From an uncultured Christensenellaceae bacterium (GTDB lineage: Bacteria; Bacillota; Clostridia; Christensenellales; Borkfalkiaceae): a stretch of DNA of 8,244 nt. Shown here in pieces: positions 5,815 to 8,244 of this stretch. The stretch lies in NCBI GenBank assembly GCA_910588645.1, contig CAJUOY010000032.1, forward strand, positions 1 through 8,244, written 5' to 3'. Under the pieces are notes generated by a model, which worked only from the letters and a program-made list of their open reading frames with translations, was not told where the DNA came from and made no database searches. The translations under genes and the position numbers were made by a program. The stretch's first letter is position 1, and every line of letters begins with the position of its first letter.

Positions 5815-6279
5815 ATGTTGAAAATATATTGCGACGATTTTGATTTTTCTCCCTTGGAAAGGGCGTTCGACGGCGAGATCGAATGCCTGTGCGCGCTCTC
5901 GGCCGAAATAATTTTTACGGACGGCGAAGAGATCAGGCGGCTTAACCGCGAGACGCGCGGCGTTGATTCCGTGACCGACGTTCTCAGCTTTCCGTCGTTG
6001 GACGGGATAAAGGGCAGGACGGTTGATAAAGACGATTATCCCGCCGATATCGACGAGGAAGGCAACTTGTTTATAGGAAGTATCGCCATATGCACCGCAA
6101 GGGCAGAGGAGCAGGCGGAAGAGTACGGTCACGGTTACGACAGAGAACTTCATTATCTTGCCGTGCACGGACTGTGTCATCTGTTGGGATACGACCATAT
6201 GACGGATGAGGACAAGCCCGAGATGCGGGCAAAGGAAGAGCGGGTGCTTGAAAAAATGAATTTGAAGAGGGACTCTTAA
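5815..6279 (+). CDS. ybeY: Endoribonuclease YbeY (rRNA maturation factor)
   Basis: YbeY is a zinc-dependent endoribonuclease involved in 16S rRNA 3'-end maturation and ribosome quality control. The 154-residue product has the usual length and the complete zinc motif with H118, H122 and H128 in HGLCHLLGYDH, followed by the typical EE(R)VL C-terminal helix. Upstream, the family block TDVLSFP and the LFIGSIAIC strand are present. The ATG at 5815 is two bases after the pgpH stop with no strong ribosome binding site, so it is probably coupled to pgpH translation; an upstream in-frame codon at 5698 would only add sequence overlapping pgpH. The stop overlaps the era start as TAATG. Its partner phoH lies two genes upstream. 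Confidence 0.95.
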   Translation: MLKIYCDDFDFSPLERAFDGEIECLCALSAEIIFTDGEEIRRLNRETRGVDSVTDVLSFPSLDGIKGRTVDKDDYPADIDEEGNLFIGSIAICTARAEEQAEEYGHGYDRELHYLAVHGLCHLLGYDHMTDEDKPEMRAKEERVLEKMNLKRDS

Positions 6280-7157
6280 TGCGCGCGGGATTTATAGGAG
6301 TTATAGGCAAGGCAAACGCCGGTAAGAGCACGCTTATAAACGTGCTTGTGGGTGAAAAGGTTGCAATAGTCTCGCCCAAGCCGCAGACTACGAGACACTC
6401 GATAATGGGCGTATTAACGAGAGAGGAATATCAGCTCGTCTTTGTGGATACTCCAGGAATATACAGAAGTTCCAACCGTCTTACGGATATGATGATGAAG
6501 GCGACGGACGATACCGCAAAGGACGCGGATTTTATACTGTACGTTCACGACGGACACGGGGGCGTGTCCGATAGCGATATTGAGCTTATGAAGAAATATC
6601 TGTCTGGTAAACTGCCTATGGCGATTGCCTATACAAAGACGGATATTATGCCCAAGGAGCGCATTGCAGAGGACGTTAAAAAGCTCTACGAAAACGGCGT
6701 TGACTGCGATATATTCCCCGTTTCCGCAAGAAAATTCCATAACGTAAGAAAGCTTGAAAAGTATCTTGCGGAGCAGATGCCGGAGGGCGGAAAGGTAATT
6801 GAAGAGGACATAGTGTCGGACAAGAGCGAAAAGTTTATGATCGCGGAAATAATGCGCGAAAAGATACTTCTCAAATTCGACGACGAAATTCCGCACGGCA
6901 TAGCTATCGTGATAAATAAGTTTGAAAGATCGGAAAACGGTACCTACGACATAAACCTAGATATAATCTGCGAAAAGGCAAATCACAAGGCCATATTGAT
7001 AGGCAAACAGGGCAGGGCGATAAAGGAGGTTTCCTCGTTTGCTCGTCAGGGAATGGAAAAGTTCCTCGAAGCCAAGGTCTTTTTGACCACGTATGTTCGC
7101 GTAGAGACCGATTGGCGAAACAGACCTGGACTTATCAAAGACGTTTTTATCGTCTGA
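6279..7157 (+). CDS. era: GTPase Era, 30S ribosome assembly factor
   Basis: Era is an essential GTPase that binds the 3' end of 16S rRNA through a KH domain and couples 30S maturation to cell growth. The 292-residue product has normal length and domain order. G1 is GKANAGKST (10-18), T37-T38 belong to switch I (G2), G3 is DTPG (57-60), G4 reads TKTD (119-122), and G5 is SA (149-150). The C-terminal KH domain has the GKQG loop (242-245) and the familiar ending YVRVETDWRNRPGLIKDVF. Two variations from the common form are seen: GKANAG instead of GRPNVG, and T instead of N in the NKxD motif; both still allow GTP binding in related proteins. AAGAGGG sits seven bases before the ATG, and the start overlaps the ybeY stop by one base. 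The usual dgkA and cdd genes before era are absent. Confidence 0.97.
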   Translation: MRAGFIGVIGKANAGKSTLINVLVGEKVAIVSPKPQTTRHSIMGVLTREEYQLVFVDTPGIYRSSNRLTDMMMKATDDTAKDADFILYVHDGHGGVSDSDIELMKKYLSGKLPMAIAYTKTDIMPKERIAEDVKKLYENGVDCDIFPVSARKFHNVRKLEKYLAEQMPEGGKVIEEDIVSDKSEKFMIAEIMREKILLKFDDEIPHGIAIVINKFERSENGTYDINLDIICEKANHKAILIGKQGRAIKEVSSFARQGMEKFLEAKVFLTTYVRVETDWRNRPGLIKDVFIV

Positions 7158-7204
7158 CATAATTTTTAAATTTTTACGCATTCTTCTATTGAGGAGATTG
7201 TGTT

Positions 7205-7318
7205 ATGAAAAGAGACAGAGACGCGGCCGAACTTGCCTGGAAAATGTTTGAAAAGACGGGGAACGTCAGCTACTATATGCTTTATAAACATCTTGACGGG
7301 AAGGACAATAACCCGTAA
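7205..7318 (+). CDS. yqzL: YqzL-like small protein
   Basis: YqzL-like proteins are tiny proteins of unknown function encoded between era and recO in Bacillota. This gene encodes 37 residues starting MKRDRDAAELAWKMFEKTGN and continuing with SYYMLYKHL, which matches the family pattern of W-x-x-F-x-x-TGN followed by a Y-x-x-Y/F-K segment. B. subtilis YqzL has about 47 residues. GAGGAG (7191-7196) lies eight bases before the ATG, a strong ribosome binding site, and the position just upstream of recO is the expected one. A 47-bp AT-rich gap separates it from era. The call rests on the core motif and the conserved position, since the protein is too short for firm similarity by eye. Confidence 0.8.
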   Translation: MKRDRDAAELAWKMFEKTGNVSYYMLYKHLDGKDNNP

Positions 7319-7327
7319 ATTAATGCA

Positions 7328-8047
7328 ATGGAGATAAAGGTAAACGCCCTTATGCTCAGGGCGGCGGATTATAACGAATACGACAAGATACTTACGCTTT
7401 TGTCACCCGAATGCGGTAAATTGACCGTCGGGATAAAGGGCGTAAGGCGTCCCGCCGCTAAACTGAAATTTGCGGCGCAACCCTTTTGTTTTGCGGAATA
7501 CGTGCTTGCAAGGCGGGGTGATAAGTATACAGTCGTGAACTGTTCGGAGCTGGAAAGCTTTTACGAGCTGAGGACGGATATAAATAAATTTTACGCCGCT
7601 TCCGCCGTTATCGAGGCGGTGTCTGCCGTGACTTACGAGGGCGACGCCGCGGGGGAGATTTTTTCGGAGTGTATCAAATCTCTCTCCGCCATATGCGAGG
7701 GGGAGGAGAGGCAGCCGCTCATAAAATTTCTCAACTATGCGCTTTCGGCATCGGGGTACGCGATCGCTCTTGACGGTTGCGGAGAATGCGGGGCCGATCT
7801 TTTAAAGGAAGATAAATTGCGCTTCGATATGGATGCGGGCGTCTTTACCTGTTTCGGATGCGGTACGGGCCCCGGCGCAAGTCGTGTAACCTATAACGTA
7901 TTGCGTATGTCAGAGGGAAAGACTTTTGACGGCGCGGCGATTACTTCCGACGGAGAAAAGCGCGCGTTGAAGCTTTTAAAGGAATATTTTACATACAAGA
8001 CGGATTGTAGGTTAAACAGCCTTTCGGAGTATATAAGGTTGATATAA
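7328..8047 (+). CDS. recO: DNA repair protein RecO
   Basis: RecO anneals single-stranded DNA and, with RecR (and RecF), loads RecA onto SSB-coated DNA during gap and break repair. The 239-residue product has family length. An N-terminal OB-fold domain (about 1-80) has the conserved opening ALMLRAADYNEYDKILTLLS and a GVRRP basic loop, followed by a helical domain. A four-cysteine zinc site has C151, C154, C175 and C178 (CGEC and CFGC). The start ATG is nine bases after the yqzL stop and has no nearby ribosome binding site, so it may depend on translation of yqzL; a GGGAAGG lies about 22 nt upstream, too far for normal use. It is the last gene of the operon and is followed by a strong terminator. 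Confidence 0.95.
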   Translation: MEIKVNALMLRAADYNEYDKILTLLSPECGKLTVGIKGVRRPAAKLKFAAQPFCFAEYVLARRGDKYTVVNCSELESFYELRTDINKFYAASAVIEAVSAVTYEGDAAGEIFSECIKSLSAICEGEERQPLIKFLNYALSASGYAIALDGCGECGADLLKEDKLRFDMDAGVFTCFGCGTGPGASRVTYNVLRMSEGKTFDGAAITSDGEKRALKLLKEYFTYKTDCRLNSLSEYIRLI

Positions 8048-8062
8048 AATTAATTAAGTATT

Positions 8063-8094
8063 GGGCGTGTCCGACGGACACGCCTTATTTTTTT
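8063..8094 (+). terminator. Rho-independent terminator of the yqfC-recO operon
   Basis: A perfect 9-bp GC-rich stem, GGCGTGTCC (8064-8072) with GGACACGCC (8076-8084), has a three-base loop and is followed by TTATTTTTTT. It begins 16 bp after the recO stop and is the clearest terminator in the window. Confidence 0.92.
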
Positions 8095-8118
8095 ATAATC
8101 GTCTTAAGCTGTACGAAT

Positions 8119-8146
8119 TTGATAACCTTAATTATGTCGATATATT
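8119..8146 (+). promoter_or_regulatory. Possible promoter in the right-hand intergenic region
   Basis: TTGATA (8119-8124) and TATATT (8141-8146) are separated by 16 bp, a fair match to a vegetative promoter. The surrounding DNA is very AT-rich, so chance matches are likely. If used, transcription would begin near 8153 and meet the terminator at 8204-8237, giving an RNA of about 85 nt. Confidence 0.3.
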
Positions 8147-8203
8147 TTTAATTACAACTACTTTACACAAATTTCCAATTTTTTTCTGAAATGTTGTTAT
8201 AAG

Positions 8204-8237
8204 ATAGGTTTGCAATTCAAAAGCAAGCCTATTTTTT
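8204..8237 (+). terminator. Orphan intrinsic terminator at the right edge
   Basis: ATAGGTTTGC (8204-8213) pairs with GCAAGCCTAT (8223-8232), ten pairs including one G-U, around a nine-base loop, and is followed by six Ts (8232-8237). No gene lies between the operon terminator and this one, so it either backs up the first terminator or ends an unannotated short transcript. The opposite strand lacks a T tract after the stem. Confidence 0.75.
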
Positions 8238-8244
8238 ATTACCC

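Noticed and set aside
1..8244. CRISPR arrays, tRNA or rRNA genes, toxin-antitoxin pairs, defence systems
   Set aside because: No regularly spaced repeats, cloverleaf-like sequences, rRNA segments or recognisable defence or toxin proteins were seen on either strand.

Overview
This window looks like chromosomal DNA from a low-to-mid GC Bacillota, most likely a Clostridia-class anaerobe. The main evidence is the gene series yqfC-yqfD-phoH-pgpH-ybeY-era-yqzL-recO. This is the order of the B. subtilis yqfC-yqzL-recO neighbourhood, except that the dgkA and cdd genes normally found between ybeY and era are missing. Having both minD and minE also fits Clostridia better than Bacillus.

Layout. Positions 1-359 carry no convincing gene. 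They hold a promoter-like sequence overlapped by inverted repeats, followed by four mutually complementary segments that resemble an attenuator. Positions 360-1160 are a mobile-element scar: the C-terminal part of a large serine recombinase (TnpX/TndX type) without its catalytic domain. A hairpin sits exactly where recombinase homology begins, and several terminator-like structures follow the gene. On the minus strand, 1176-2104 holds minD and a short minE overlapping by 4 bp. A divergent control region of about 100 bp with a repeated TTGCGGAAGG element separates them from the plus-strand operon. From 2212 to 8047 the genes are packed tightly, with 1-23 bp overlaps or very small gaps in most places, and they end at a strong terminator at 8063-8094. 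The last 150 bp are AT-rich and hold a second, orphan terminator preceded by a promoter-like sequence.

How the genes relate. The plus-strand operon combines two sporulation-associated proteins (YqfC, YqfD), the PhoH ATPase and YbeY endoribonuclease (RNA and ribosome quality), the Era GTPase (30S assembly), a cyclic-di-AMP phosphodiesterase of the PgpH family, and RecO (recombinational repair). The minus-strand pair is the MinD/MinE division-site positioning module, with no minC in view.

The most notable points are: (1) MinD keeps the signature lysine of the deviant Walker A motif but has valine in place of the P-loop lysine, and its DSPAG-type switch II is also lost; (2) MinE starts downstream of the usual membrane-targeting sequence; (3) the PgpH homologue lacks the large extracellular 7TMR-HDED sensor domain but keeps a complete HD active site; (4) YqfD is about 100 residues shorter than its B. 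subtilis relative. I see no CRISPR array, no tRNA or rRNA gene, and no clearly new multi-gene system.
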